NCBI RefSeq assembly: GCF_900095745.1
Contig: NZ_FMIR01000019.1
Span: 186,001-250,000, forward strand
Direction of reading: 5' to 3'
From: Microbacterium oxydans
GTDB lineage: Bacteria > Actinomycetota > Actinomycetes > Actinomycetales > Microbacteriaceae
Length of the DNA stretch: 64,000 bases
Shown: piece by piece, positions 24,581 to 32,712 of the stretch
Position numbering within the stretch: position 1 is the stretch's first letter
How the letters are laid out: each line of letters opens with the position of its first letter
Notes under the pieces: generated by a model
Seen by the model: only the letters and a program-made list of their open reading frames with translations
The model's database searches: none
What the model was told of the DNA's origin: nothing
Program-made: the position numbers and the translations under genes

Positions 24581-24586
24581 AGTGTA
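24581..24586 (-). promoter_or_regulatory. Possible -10 box for the pyr operon
   Basis: TACACT on the minus strand, matching TAnnnT, about 55 bases before the pyrR ATG. No convincing -35 element was found. Confidence 0.35.
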
Positions 24587-24610
24587 TCGGAGCGATGAGG
24601 CTCCCGAGGG

Positions 24611-26188
24611 TCAGCTGGCCTCTTGCAGCACCGGGTCGGTGACGTCGTCGATCTTCGACGAACGGATCGCGTGACCTGCGGTGGAAAGGCATCGCCCGGT
24701 CTTCAGATCCCACTTCCAGTCGTGCATGCTGCACGTGAGGATGCCGTCTTCGTCGACCGTGCCGGTGCGGGTGAGGTCTGCGCGCAGGTGCGGGCAGCGA
24801 CGCTGAACGACCCAATCGCCGATCTCGGTGTCTTCGGTCTGGTCGGTCTGCTCCTGGTACCAGTTCTCGACGTACTCGATGCGGTCGACCGAGAGGCACT
24901 TGAGGAACGTGGTGAGGAACTCGTTGAACTTGCCGCTGCGGCCGACGGAGAACTGCATCGAGAGGAAGATCGAGTTCGACCAGTCGATCTCGTGGTCGAC
25001 GATGTTGGTCGACACCAGATCGGCGGGGATGGTGTACCAGTACACGCACTCCTCGCCCGCGTACTCGCGGACCTTCGCGCGCGGGAAGTCCACGACCATG
25101 TCGAGTTCGCCGATGCGGAAGCGCACGCAGCCACCGACGCCGAGCCGGATCGTGCGGGACTTCTTCAGCAGCGGCTCCCACCACGTCTTGATGGCTTCGA
25201 GCATCTCCGCGGGCGGGATGATCTCGGCGCGAGAGGCCTCCTCATCGTGGATCTCCTGCTGTCGGCTCGCGCGCTGCTCCTCGAGGTAGTCCCACTTCTC
25301 ATCGAAGATGTGCGCGATCTCGGCCTCGGTGTAGAGAGTCTGCTCGCTGGTGACCGCTCCCCCGTCGACCGTGACCACGGTGCCGGGGATGAAGAGCTGG
25401 CCGTCGTACTGCGGCGCGAGCTCCTTCATGTGCGCGAGGAACTGCTTCTGATCCGTGAAGATCGACTCGCCGTTCTTGCCGAGCCCGTTGAAGTCGAACA
25501 GGTCGTCGCGGAGGAACATGGGCGGGCCGGCCATCGGGAAGACGTGCGGGGCATCGACCTTCTCGATGTAGTACATGGCGCGCTTGTTCTGCGCCTCGCG
25601 CTTGAGCCGAGCGAAGTTCTGCTTGGCATCCAGCGGCAGGTCGTAGACCATGGGCCACCAGATAGCTCCGGAGACCTGCGTGAAGTACGCGTCGGGCTTG
25701 CCGAAATCGAGCAGCTTCTCGAGGTCGAGCGGGTGCGAGTCGTTCTGGTTGAGCACCGAGCCGGTACCGTCGTCGACGCTCAGGGAGGAGTCGCCGATCG
25801 GACCGTCGCTGGGCGCGCGCAGCGGTGTGATCATCATCTTGAGCTCACCGCGCTCGATGACCCGACCCGCGGGTGCGTAGGTGATGTTCGTGTAGCCGAG
25901 CGCGCGGATGTCCTTCTCGAGGTCATCGGTCGGGTACTCCGGAAGAAGCACCTCGATGTCCTTGCGGATGTAGCGCTCGAGCAGCTTCGGGTCGAAGTGG
26001 TCGCGGTGGCGGTGCGAGATCCAGAGGAAGTCGGCCTCACGCCCGAAACGCTCCCAGTCGAGCCCTCGGTTGTCGGGGAACGGGAACCAGGATCCGTAGA
26101 AAGAAGGCCCGAGGACCGGGTCGCAGATGATGTTCCCGCCCAAGGTCTCGATGAACATCCCGGCGTGGCCGAGTCCCGTGATCCGCAT
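24611..26188 (-). CDS. Metallo-beta-lactamase fold hydrolase with C-terminal Rieske domain
   Basis: A 525-residue cytoplasmic protein with no signal peptide. Residues 1-290 are an UlaG-like metallo-beta-lactamase fold with the metal motif SHRHRDHFD (His59, His61, Asp63, His64) and GHAGMFIE at the N-terminus. The middle (300-450) is unrecognised. The C-terminus holds a canonical Rieske [2Fe-2S] site: Cys465-His467 in RRCPHLR and Cys486-His489 in TCSMHDW. The pairing recalls CMP-Neu5Ac hydroxylase, which has both folds, but there the Rieske domain comes first. Substrate is unknown. It stands alone, with its own ribosome site (GGGAGGA) and a TACAAT box upstream. Confidence 0.8.
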   Translation of the reverse strand: MRITGLGHAGMFIETLGGNIICDPVLGPSFYGSWFPFPDNRGLDWERFGREADFLWISHRHRDHFDPKLLERYIRKDIEVLLPEYPTDDLEKDIRALGYTNITYAPAGRVIERGELKMMITPLRAPSDGPIGDSSLSVDDGTGSVLNQNDSHPLDLEKLLDFGKPDAYFTQVSGAIWWPMVYDLPLDAKQNFARLKREAQNKRAMYYIEKVDAPHVFPMAGPPMFLRDDLFDFNGLGKNGESIFTDQKQFLAHMKELAPQYDGQLFIPGTVVTVDGGAVTSEQTLYTEAEIAHIFDEKWDYLEEQRASRQQEIHDEEASRAEIIPPAEMLEAIKTWWEPLLKKSRTIRLGVGGCVRFRIGELDMVVDFPRAKVREYAGEECVYWYTIPADLVSTNIVDHEIDWSNSIFLSMQFSVGRSGKFNEFLTTFLKCLSVDRIEYVENWYQEQTDQTEDTEIGDWVVQRRCPHLRADLTRTGTVDEDGILTCSMHDWKWDLKTGRCLSTAGHAIRSSKIDDVTDPVLQEAS

Positions 26189-26216
26189 TGCATTCCTCCC
26201 GAAAGTGAACCGTTCG

Positions 26217-26222
26217 ATTGTA
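26217..26222 (-). promoter_or_regulatory. Possible -10 box for the MBL-Rieske gene
   Basis: TACAAT on the minus strand, 28 bases before the ATG and upstream of GGGAGGA. A matching -35 at 17 bases is not evident. Confidence 0.45.
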
Positions 26223-26267
26223 CCGAGGGCTCCCTGTGGGCCCGGTCGACCTCGCCGTGAGTATTCC

Positions 26268-26291
26268 GGTCAGGCGTCGAAGAACCCGCGG
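26268..26291. repeat. Distal copy of helicase 3'-end repeat
   Basis: This 24-base segment matches 27706-27729 at 22 positions. On the minus strand it reads RGFFDA-stop in frame, against RGLFDA-stop at the true helicase end. Together the two copies bracket the accessory pocket in direct orientation. Confidence 0.6.
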
Positions 26292-26326
26292 CGGCCTCAC
26301 CGACACATCGCCGCGCGAGGCCGCCG
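26289..26326 (-). terminator. Hairpin after the accessory gene pair
   Basis: CGGCGGCCTC and GAGGCCGCCG form a perfect ten-base stem with an 18-base loop, ten bases past the stop of the 111-residue membrane protein gene. There is only a weak T-rich stretch after it. The stem overlaps the end of the repeat at 26268-26291. Confidence 0.5.
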
Positions 26327-26335
26327 TGCCACACT

Positions 26336-26671
26336 TCAGGCGTTGGAGCCGTGGGGGTATCGCAGGCGGGCCGCTCCGATGACCAACAAGGTGATGAGCG
26401 CTGCCAATGCGACTATCAGGAGAGCAGTGGCGCCTACGGATCCGGTGATCGTCACGGCCGGAGCATATTCCCGTCCGGCAGCGCCGCGAAACGTCGCGAT
26501 AAATGGAATCGCGATCGTCGTCCCGCCGCCGAACGCCACGGCCGCGCATAGCATCCATCCAACGAGCACGATCCCGACCGAGATGAGGAGTGAATGGAGA
26601 ACGACCAGGCAATAGCCAACCATCGACGAAGCCGAGCCGCGCATTCCGATCGCCCCTTCAGCGCTCGTCAT
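26336..26671 (-). CDS. Small membrane protein of the accessory pocket
   Basis: A 111-residue protein I do not recognise. From ATG (MTSAEGAIGMRGSAS), chosen because it overlaps the upstream stop as ATGA, it has a long hydrophobic stretch at about residues 15-50 (probably one or two helices) and another at about 70-100 (ATALLIVALAALITLLVIG), ending RLRYPHGSNA. It is coupled to the secreted protein gene before it, so the two probably work together. Third-position A and T appear more frequent than in the neighbouring core genes. Confidence 0.65.
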   Translation of the reverse strand: MTSAEGAIGMRGSASSMVGYCLVVLHSLLISVGIVLVGWMLCAAVAFGGGTTIAIPFIATFRGAAGREYAPAVTITGSVGATALLIVALAALITLLVIGAARLRYPHGSNA

Positions 26672-27531
26672 CGTACGCACCTGGCAGTGAAGCCATTCTT
26701 CGTGGACAGCTCGGGATACTTCCCCATCGCCCGGCACGTGTTCCACCAGCTGACAACGATCCACGTGGCGACACCGAGTACCGCCGCGGCAACGACGATC
26801 ATCGCAATCGTCGTCACGACGATGACGACCAGGGGGAGAGGATCGGCAACGACGGGGTACGCCACGTCGCTGACCTCCTGATGCTTGACGATCTGCGTCA
26901 AGGTCGTTCCCTCGACGATGTAATGCGTTGGTACTGCCTCGCCATTGGCGTCGCGGGCCCAAGCCGGCTCAAAGACCACCTTGGTCACACCTTGCGCGTC
27001 AATGATCAGCGCCCCGCCTTCGTCGGTCGCCACGAGCCTGTGCCCTGCGGGAATCGACAGGCCATACGCGTAAGACTCGGACGCCAGTTCATTCTCGATG
27101 ACCGAGAGGAGCTGTACGCCTCCCTCCGTCGGAACGACGGCGTTGGAGCTCTCACCGCCAGAGGCAAACGCGACGGCGCCGTTCTCTAGCGTGCTGGCGG
27201 GGGCTGAGGTTGCTGCATTGGGGAGAGATATCCCGAGCGAGAACTCCCCTACGGTCATGGAAACGCCATCTCTGGCATTGGCCGGGATGATCACGTCCAG
27301 ATAGCCGTCGCTCATCACAGGATTGGCATTGTCCTGCGCTGGCGACTGGGAGCCGACGGGGTGCTGGAGCAAACCTTCACCCAGGTTGCCGAGAGCGCTT
27401 GCGACTGCCTGATCCTCCTCACCATATGAGGACGTACCTTCCTCGGCGAGAGCCGCTGTGGGCGTCACCATTGTTGCAGCCAACGCTCCCGCGATGATGA
27501 TTCCTACTGTCCGGTTCGTTCTCATGTGCAT
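26668..27531 (-). CDS. Predicted exported protein with C-terminal membrane helix
   Basis: A 287-residue protein of unknown function. The start is the ATG at 27531, seven bases after AGGAGG; an upstream in-frame TTG is less likely. A signal peptide spans residues 1-29 (RTNRTVGIIIAGALAATM to PTAALA, cleaved before EEG). The exported part of about 200 residues is followed by a membrane helix at about 235-262 and a short tail CRAMGKYPELSTKNGFTARC with cysteines at about 266 and 285. It is preceded by a LuxR remnant whose stop overlaps the ribosome site, and coupled to the next membrane protein. Base use looks less GC-rich than the flanks, suggesting acquisition. Confidence 0.65.
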   Translation of the reverse strand: MHMRTNRTVGIIIAGALAATMVTPTAALAEEGTSSYGEEDQAVASALGNLGEGLLQHPVGSQSPAQDNANPVMSDGYLDVIIPANARDGVSMTVGEFSLGISLPNAATSAPASTLENGAVAFASGGESSNAVVPTEGGVQLLSVIENELASESYAYGLSIPAGHRLVATDEGGALIIDAQGVTKVVFEPAWARDANGEAVPTHYIVEGTTLTQIVKHQEVSDVAYPVVADPLPLVVIVVTTIAMIVVAAAVLGVATWIVVSWWNTCRAMGKYPELSTKNGFTARCVR

Positions 27532-27544
27532 CTCCAAGCCTCCT

Positions 27545-27625
27545 CTACTTGATCCCCGCTAACCGGTAACACGCTAGCTGTGTACGGGTTGCGACTGCTT
27601 GCGCACCGAACTTCCCGTAGATGCG
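27545..27625 (-). pseudogene. 3' remnant of a LuxR-type regulator
   Basis: Twenty-six codons followed by TAG read RIYGKFGAQAVATRTQLACY and end in LAGIK. This resembles the last part of a LuxR-family helix-turn-helix (the IYxKLGxxxRTQLA region). Nothing LuxR-like remains upstream before the helicase stop at 27708. The TAG merges into the ribosome site of the exported protein gene, so a regulator once headed this small operon. Too short to be functional. Confidence 0.55.
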
Positions 27626-27705
27626 CCCCACCCACCCCGTCCGGCTTGAGCTGTCCAAACGACGTGCCCGCGCTCGTCCTCCTTCGAACCTCGCGGCGAG
27701 AGACA

Positions 27706-27729
27706 GGTCAGGCGTCGAACAGCCCGCGG
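27706..27729. repeat. Helicase-proximal copy of the 24-base repeat
   Basis: The last codons and stop of the SNF2 helicase gene (RGLFDA-stop) plus two bases, matching 26268-26291 at 22 of 24 positions. Confidence 0.6.
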
Positions 27730-30665
27730 ATGTCTTCGGCGGAGAGGGACTGCGCGAACAGTGCCTCGTCGTCCAGCACCGCCGTGAACAGACGCGCCTT
27801 CCGACGCTGGAGTTCGAGCACCTTCTCCTCGATCGTGCCCGTGGCGATCATGCGGTAGACGAACACCTGGTTGTCCTGACCGATGCGGTGCGTGCGGTCC
27901 ACGGCCTGCGCCTCGGCGGCCGGGTTCCACCATGGGTCGAGCAGGAACACGTAGTCGGCCTCGGTGAGGGTGAGTCCGAATCCGCCGGCCTTCAGGCTGA
28001 TGAGGAACACCGGCTGCTCCCCCGACGTGAAGCCTTCGACCACCTTCTGGCGGTGCCGCGTCGAACCGTCGAGATGCGCATACGGGATGCCTGCGGCTTC
28101 GAGGCGCGCCGCGGCCATGTCGAGGAACGACGTGAACTGGCTGAACACCAGAGCCCGATGCCCCTCCGCCTGCAGCTCGATCACGCGCTCGAGCAGAACA
28201 TCGAGCTTGCGGGATCCGATCTTCGCGTCTTCGGGATCGATCAGTCCGGGAGCCAGGCTGAGTATGCGCATCAGTGTCAGAGACCGGAACACGATGAAGC
28301 GGTTGCGGTCGAGGTCTTCCAGCAGTCCCAGCACCTTCTGCCGCTCGCGCTGCAGAACGACCTCGTAGAGCGCCCGGTGGGAGGAACTCAGCTCGACCTC
28401 GAGGATCTGCTCCTGTTTCGCCGGCAGCTCCGGTGCTACCAGCTCCTTCGTGCGGCGCAGCAGGAGTGGGCGGATGCGGCGGCGCAGCCGTTCGAGCCGG
28501 CGCTGCCGATAGGCCCCGCCCTCCTCGTTCTCGGGGACCTTGCCCTGCTCGATCGGCTGGATGTAGTCCTCGCGGAACTTCCGGGCAGAGGCGAAGAGGC
28601 CCGGAGCCGTCAGCTTGAGCAGTGCCCACAGCTCGCTGAGGCTGTTCTCCATCGGCGTTCCGGTGACCGCGAAGGTGACGTCGGCGGGGAAAGTCGCGAC
28701 CGCGCGGTGCAGCTTGGTCTCGGGGTTCTTCACGAACTGGGCTTCGTCGAGGATGAGTCCGGCCCACTCGACACCGGCGTACGAGTCTTCGTCGAGCCGT
28801 GCGACGGCATAGGTCGTGATCACGAGGTCGATGTCAGCCAGCGAGGATGCCAGCGGTGGCCCCTGTGTGCTCGCCCGGACCAGCACGCGCAGCGCCGGCG
28901 CGAATCGTGCGGCCTCGCCGCGCCAGGTCGCGAGGACAGACGTGGGCACGACGACGAGGAACGGTCGCCGCTCCCCCGCTTCGCGCGCGTGCATGATGAG
29001 CGCCAGCAGCTGCAGCGTCTTGCCGAGGCCCATGTCGTCGGCGAGGATGCCGCCGAGGCGGTGCGCCCAGAGGAAGGCGAGCCAGTCCAGACCCTCCTTC
29101 TGATAGGGGCGGAGTTCGGCCGTGATTCCTTGCGGCACCGCGACCGCCGGTACGGAGCTCGCCCGACGCAGCCCGTCGGCCGTCGCCCGCCATGTCACGG
29201 CGGGAAGAGCCTCGTCGGCGAGATCCTCGAACTCCTCCCACAGGTCAGTCTGGTGTCGGCTGATCCGCGGACCGGCTTCCCACTCCTCGAGGTCGCCGGC
29301 CTCGTCGATCAGCTCGCGGAGGCGGTCCAGCGCCCGGTGATTCAGAGAGAAATAGCCGCCGTCGGAGAGGAGGAGCTTCTTCTTCCCCTTGCTGAGTGCG
29401 GTGAAGAGCGGTCCGAACGGGATGGTCCGGCCGTCGATCTTCACCAGGACACCGAGATCGAACCAGTCGGGATCAGTGCTCTCGACCGTGGTCACCGTGA
29501 TCTCGGGCTCGCCCGTGAGCTCGTGATAGCTCTTGCTGCGGCCGGTGACGGTGACGGTGACGCCCTCGGCCTCGAGCGCCGGCACCACTCGGGTGACGAA
29601 CTCGGCGGCCGCGATGTCGTGGAAAGTCCCGGTGGGCGCGAGCTCCTCCCCCAGTCGTTCCGTCCACACGGCCTGCAGCGCATCCCTCAGGGCATTCTCG
29701 GCGACGGCGTCTCGCACCGCATCGGAACTCGGCGTGAAAGGCACGAGTCCGAACCCGCGGTAGTCCCACTCGAACGAATACTTGACGGTGTCGCCCCGCT
29801 GGAAGGACAGTTCCAGCACGGCACGGGGCGCGGGAAGAGGAGGCAGCTCGACCCGACCGACCGGCCGCACGTCGATACGGCGAGCCAGCAGCGGATAGGC
29901 ATCGCGGAAGAACGCCGCCTCGTCGCGGGCCGGCACCTCGAGGCCTTCGCCGGCACCCAACAGCGCGTGGACGGGTCGGCTGATCGCCACCTCAGCCAGC
30001 GTCACGCGGAGCTTCGTGCCGCGCTGCGCGACCTCGTACAGACCACTGTGCCCGATCGGATGCACGGCGAGCGGTTCGACCTCGCGGCCGTCGATGGTGA
30101 TGTCCGGGCGCACGACGAGGCCACCGCCCTCGCGTGCGACGGTCGCACCGATCGATGCGCGCTCCGCGAGCACGACAGTCGTGCTCTTCTGGGTGGCGAC
30201 CAGCGGGATGCCGACGTCAGCCCCCGCACGCAGATGCCCCCAGAGCAGACCGGACTCGATCAGGTCGGCCACCAGCCAGTCGCCCGCAGTGCCGGAGAGG
30301 AGCGTGTCGCGCGCGATGCTGAGCAGATCGGCGAACCACCGCGACCGGTCGCGCCCGTACTGCGTGGGCGAGCGGCGAACCGCGTCCCACGATGCGGTCC
30401 CCTGTACCCAGGCGCCGGTGGACGCACTCTTCTCGAGCGGTCGGATTCCGAGCAGGATCTCGCCGGTGCGCTTCGCCACATCGCGTGCGGTCGCCGTGCG
30501 CTGGGGACGGGACGCCCACGGGTTCGCGCCTCGGCCGTCGCGCAGTCGCAGTTCCACACCGAGTGCGAGTGGAGTTTCGGCGTCGTCGCGTGGAGCGCCG
30601 AGAATCGACCGCCAGTCCGCGGATGCCGAGCCCTCCGAGCGGGACGGGTCGGACGCGAGGGACAT
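27708..30665 (-). CDS. SNF2-family DEAD/DEAH helicase
   Basis: A 985-residue DNA translocase from ATG (MSLASDPSRSEG), placed after a purine-rich site; the open frame upstream is nusB shadow. Residues 1-500 form a bacterial SNF2-associated region without the cysteine pattern of a SWIM finger. The motor follows: LADDMGLGKTLQ (about residue 545), ILDEAQFVKNPE (about 638), AVTGTPMENSLSE, then the second half with HLDGSTRHRQK and WWNPAAEAQAVDRTHRIGQ (about 926). The bacterial role is usually transcription or DNA-repair related remodelling; here it is unknown. Its 3' end borders the accessory pocket. Confidence 0.92.
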   Translation of the reverse strand: MSLASDPSRSEGSASADWRSILGAPRDDAETPLALGVELRLRDGRGANPWASRPQRTATARDVAKRTGEILLGIRPLEKSASTGAWVQGTASWDAVRRSPTQYGRDRSRWFADLLSIARDTLLSGTAGDWLVADLIESGLLWGHLRAGADVGIPLVATQKSTTVVLAERASIGATVAREGGGLVVRPDITIDGREVEPLAVHPIGHSGLYEVAQRGTKLRVTLAEVAISRPVHALLGAGEGLEVPARDEAAFFRDAYPLLARRIDVRPVGRVELPPLPAPRAVLELSFQRGDTVKYSFEWDYRGFGLVPFTPSSDAVRDAVAENALRDALQAVWTERLGEELAPTGTFHDIAAAEFVTRVVPALEAEGVTVTVTGRSKSYHELTGEPEITVTTVESTDPDWFDLGVLVKIDGRTIPFGPLFTALSKGKKKLLLSDGGYFSLNHRALDRLRELIDEAGDLEEWEAGPRISRHQTDLWEEFEDLADEALPAVTWRATADGLRRASSVPAVAVPQGITAELRPYQKEGLDWLAFLWAHRLGGILADDMGLGKTLQLLALIMHAREAGERRPFLVVVPTSVLATWRGEAARFAPALRVLVRASTQGPPLASSLADIDLVITTYAVARLDEDSYAGVEWAGLILDEAQFVKNPETKLHRAVATFPADVTFAVTGTPMENSLSELWALLKLTAPGLFASARKFREDYIQPIEQGKVPENEEGGAYRQRRLERLRRRIRPLLLRRTKELVAPELPAKQEQILEVELSSSHRALYEVVLQRERQKVLGLLEDLDRNRFIVFRSLTLMRILSLAPGLIDPEDAKIGSRKLDVLLERVIELQAEGHRALVFSQFTSFLDMAAARLEAAGIPYAHLDGSTRHRQKVVEGFTSGEQPVFLISLKAGGFGLTLTEADYVFLLDPWWNPAAEAQAVDRTHRIGQDNQVFVYRMIATGTIEEKVLELQRRKARLFTAVLDDEALFAQSLSAEDIRGLFDA

Positions 30666-30711
30666 GCCCCCATCCTCTCCGACACCACCGACAGTGTCTC
30701 GTGCCGGACGG

Positions 30712-31122
30712 TCAGGCGGAGCGGGCCACCCGCGCGAGCACGCCGTGCACGAACGCGCCGGAGTCGTCGGTCGAGAATTCCTTCGCGAGCTCCACGGCCT
30801 CGTCGATCGCGACAGCCGTCGGCACCTCGTCGTTGTAGAGGATCTCCCACACGGCGATGCGGAGCAGCGCGCGGTCGACCGCGGGCATCCGCTCGAGCTT
30901 CCAGTCACGACTGTGCGTCGTGATCTGCTCGTCGATCTCGTCGCGCTGGTCGATGATGCCGTCGACGACCTCACGGGCATAGAGCCAGGAGGCTTCACGT
31001 GCAGGCTCGCTGGCCGCACGCTTCGCCTCGGCTGCCAGTGTCACGGCGATGTCATCCCCGCGCACATCGGCGGAGAACAGGATGTCGAGAGCGCGCTTGC
31101 GCGCCTTCGTCCGGGCGCTCAC
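30712..31122 (-). CDS. nusB: Transcription antitermination factor NusB
   Basis: A 136-residue all-helical protein that joins NusE (S10) on boxA RNA in rRNA antitermination. MSARTKARKRALDILFSAD and the C-terminal VPTAVAIDEAVELAKEFSTDDSGAFVHGVL, with the conserved end of the NusB fold, are diagnostic. It starts three bases after the efp stop, the standard efp-nusB pair. Confidence 0.96.
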   Translation of the reverse strand: MSARTKARKRALDILFSADVRGDDIAVTLAAEAKRAASEPAREASWLYAREVVDGIIDQRDEIDEQITTHSRDWKLERMPAVDRALLRIAVWEILYNDEVPTAVAIDEAVELAKEFSTDDSGAFVHGVLARVARSA

Positions 31123-31125
31123 GCC

Positions 31126-31686
31126 TTACTTCTCGCGGCCGAGGTAGTCACCCGTGCGGGTGTCGACCTTGACCTTGGTGCCGGCCTCGACGAACAGCGG
31201 CACCTGGATCTCGTAGCCGGTCTCGAGGGTCGCGGGCTTGGTGCCGGCCGACGAGCGGTCGCCCTGCAGACCCGGCTCGGTGTAGGTGATCTCGAGGATC
31301 ACGGATGCCGGAAGGTCGATGTAGAGCGGGTTGCCGTGGTTCAGCGCAATGGTCACGGCCTGGTTCTCGAGCAGGAAGTTCTTCGCGTCGCCCACCGTGG
31401 CCGCACCGACCGTGATCTGGTCGAAGTCGGTCTGGTCCATGAACACGTAGCCGTCACCATCGGTGTACAGGTACGTGTAATCGCGGCGGTCGACGTTCTC
31501 GATCTCGATCTTCGCGCCCGCGTTGTACGTGCGGTCGACGACCTTGCCGGACACGACGTTCTTCAGCTTGGTGCGCACGAACGCACCACCCTTGCCGGGC
31601 TTGACGTGCTGGAACTCGATGACGCTCCAGAGCTGCCCGTCGATGCTGAGGACGACGCCGTTCTTGATGTCTGCGGTAGATGCCAT
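31126..31686 (-). CDS. efp: Elongation factor P
   Basis: A 186-residue factor that relieves ribosome stalling on polyproline. ATG at 31686 ([18 protein letters not shown]). The loop [13 protein letters not shown] carries the lysine at about residue 32 that is modified in some bacteria. The ORF is open upstream but without family similarity. Polyproline-rich proteins in this window (for example the 43713 product and the DUF349 protein) are plausible clients. Confidence 0.97.
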   Translation of the reverse strand: MASTADIKNGVVLSIDGQLWSVIEFQHVKPGKGGAFVRTKLKNVVSGKVVDRTYNAGAKIEIENVDRRDYTYLYTDGDGYVFMDQTDFDQITVGAATVGDAKNFLLENQAVTIALNHGNPLYIDLPASVILEITYTEPGLQGDRSSAGTKPATLETGYEIQVPLFVEAGTKVKVDTRTGDYLGREK

Positions 31687-31738
31687 GCGCTGCGAGTTCC
31701 GTTCGTGTGTCTGCGGGTTCGGACGAGGCCGACAGTCG

Positions 31739-31744
31739 AGTCTA
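31739..31744 (-). promoter_or_regulatory. Possible -10 box for efp-nusB
   Basis: TAGACT on the minus strand, matching TAnnnT, 52 bases before the efp ATG, in the divergent gap 31687-31889. No good -35 is visible. Confidence 0.4.
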
Positions 31745-31889
31745 AGGGATGCGCGCCCGGACCCCCGCACGGCTCATGCCGCGAAGAGACCCGTCACACG
31801 AGAACATAGGCCCGCAGCACCGCCTGGCACACCCCGTTGACGTCGGGGGTTTTCGGCGCTCAACCTGGAGGCGGAAGAGAGGGACGCTC

Positions 31890-32264
31890 ATGTCCGGAAG
31901 AGCAGCGCGCAGGCGGAGCGGACGTCCTGATGGAGGACTCGATCCGACCCTGGTGACCAGTCAGCCCGCGCTGCGGTCGTCCTCCGGAGCCATCTGGCTC
32001 GTCGTCGCCGCGCTGTTCGCCGTCATGAGTCTCGTGCCCCTGGTGGCCATTGCGGTGGACGGCGGCCCCGCGGAATCCGTGGCAATCGTGACCGCGACGC
32101 TCGTGGTCGGTCTTCTGCTCGCGATGCTGGTGATCCGTTGGACGATACGCGAAGGGCCACCCCGGCTGCACGCGTTGGCAGGCTGCTTCCTCGGCATGGC
32201 GCTGATCGCCCTCATCGGCATGGTGATCTGCGTGATGATCGTGTGGATCCCGCTGACGCGCTGA
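31890..32264 (+). CDS. Small membrane protein
   Basis: A 124-residue protein from ATG (MSGRAARRRSGRPDGG), preceded by GGAAGAGAGGG. After a basic N-terminus it has three hydrophobic helices: about residues 31-53, 60-80 and 92-118, with IRWTIREGPPRLHAL between the second and third. I do not recognise the family. It is divergent from efp and ends 13 bases before the convergent aroQ stop. The frame is open 141 bases further upstream but that part looks non-coding. Confidence 0.65.
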   Translation: MSGRAARRRSGRPDGGLDPTLVTSQPALRSSSGAIWLVVAALFAVMSLVPLVAIAVDGGPAESVAIVTATLVVGLLLAMLVIRWTIREGPPRLHALAGCFLGMALIALIGMVICVMIVWIPLTR

Positions 32265-32277
32265 GGACTCGCTTCGA

Positions 32278-32712
32278 TCAGAGGTGCGTGACCAGTTCGC
32301 GCACGGCGTCAGCGTAGCCGTCGACGCCGCGGCCGATGACGCGCACCACTGCGACGTCATGCAGGTAAGAGTGGTGGCGGAACTCTTCGCGGGCGTACAC
32401 ATCGGAGATGTGCACCTCGGCGAACGGCAGCGCGACACCGGTCAGCGCGTCCCGCAGCACTACGGACGTGTGCGTGAGCCCCCCGGGGTTGATCACGATG
32501 GCCGCGCAGTCCTCGCCCGCGGCGTGGATGGCGTCGATCAGGACGCCCTCGTGGTTGCTCTGCACCGCGCGCACCTCGAAGTCGAACTCGGCGGCGGCAG
32601 CAGCGGTGATCCGCTCCACGTCGGCGAGCGTGGCGGTGCCGTAGACATCGGGTTCGCGCGTGCCCAGCAGGTTCAGGTTCGGGCCGTTGACCAGGAGGAT
32701 GCGGCGGGTCAC
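32278..32712 (-). CDS. aroQ: 3-dehydroquinate dehydratase, type II
   Basis: Third shikimate step. It has 144 residues from GTG at 32712 (VTRRILLVNGPNLNLLG), overlapping the aroB stop as GTGA. The catalytic tyrosine is in REPDVYG, and QSNHEG, INPGGLTHTS and EVHISDVYAREEFRHHS are the type II signatures. Confidence 0.96.
   Translation of the reverse strand: MTRRILLVNGPNLNLLGTREPDVYGTATLADVERITAAAAAEFDFEVRAVQSNHEGVLIDAIHAAGEDCAAIVINPGGLTHTSVVLRDALTGVALPFAEVHISDVYAREEFRHHSYLHDVAVVRVIGRGVDGYADAVRELVTHL

Noticed and set aside
24623..26260. A 545-codon plus-strand frame opposite the MBL-Rieske gene
   Set aside because: No domain and no ribosome site; the minus strand has two intact metal motifs.
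27675..27700. A TTCGAAC sequence resembling a tRNA T-loop next to the accessory pocket
   Set aside because: No pairing T-stem, anticodon arm or acceptor stem on either strand, so the insertion is not at a tRNA gene.
27621..30923. An 1,100-codon open frame on the plus strand opposite the SNF2 helicase
   Set aside because: Same antisense effect; the opposite strand has full helicase motifs.
31832..31850. CCCCG/CGGGG stem followed by TTTT before the small membrane protein gene
   Set aside because: Only five base pairs with a seven-base loop; too weak to call a terminator or attenuator.
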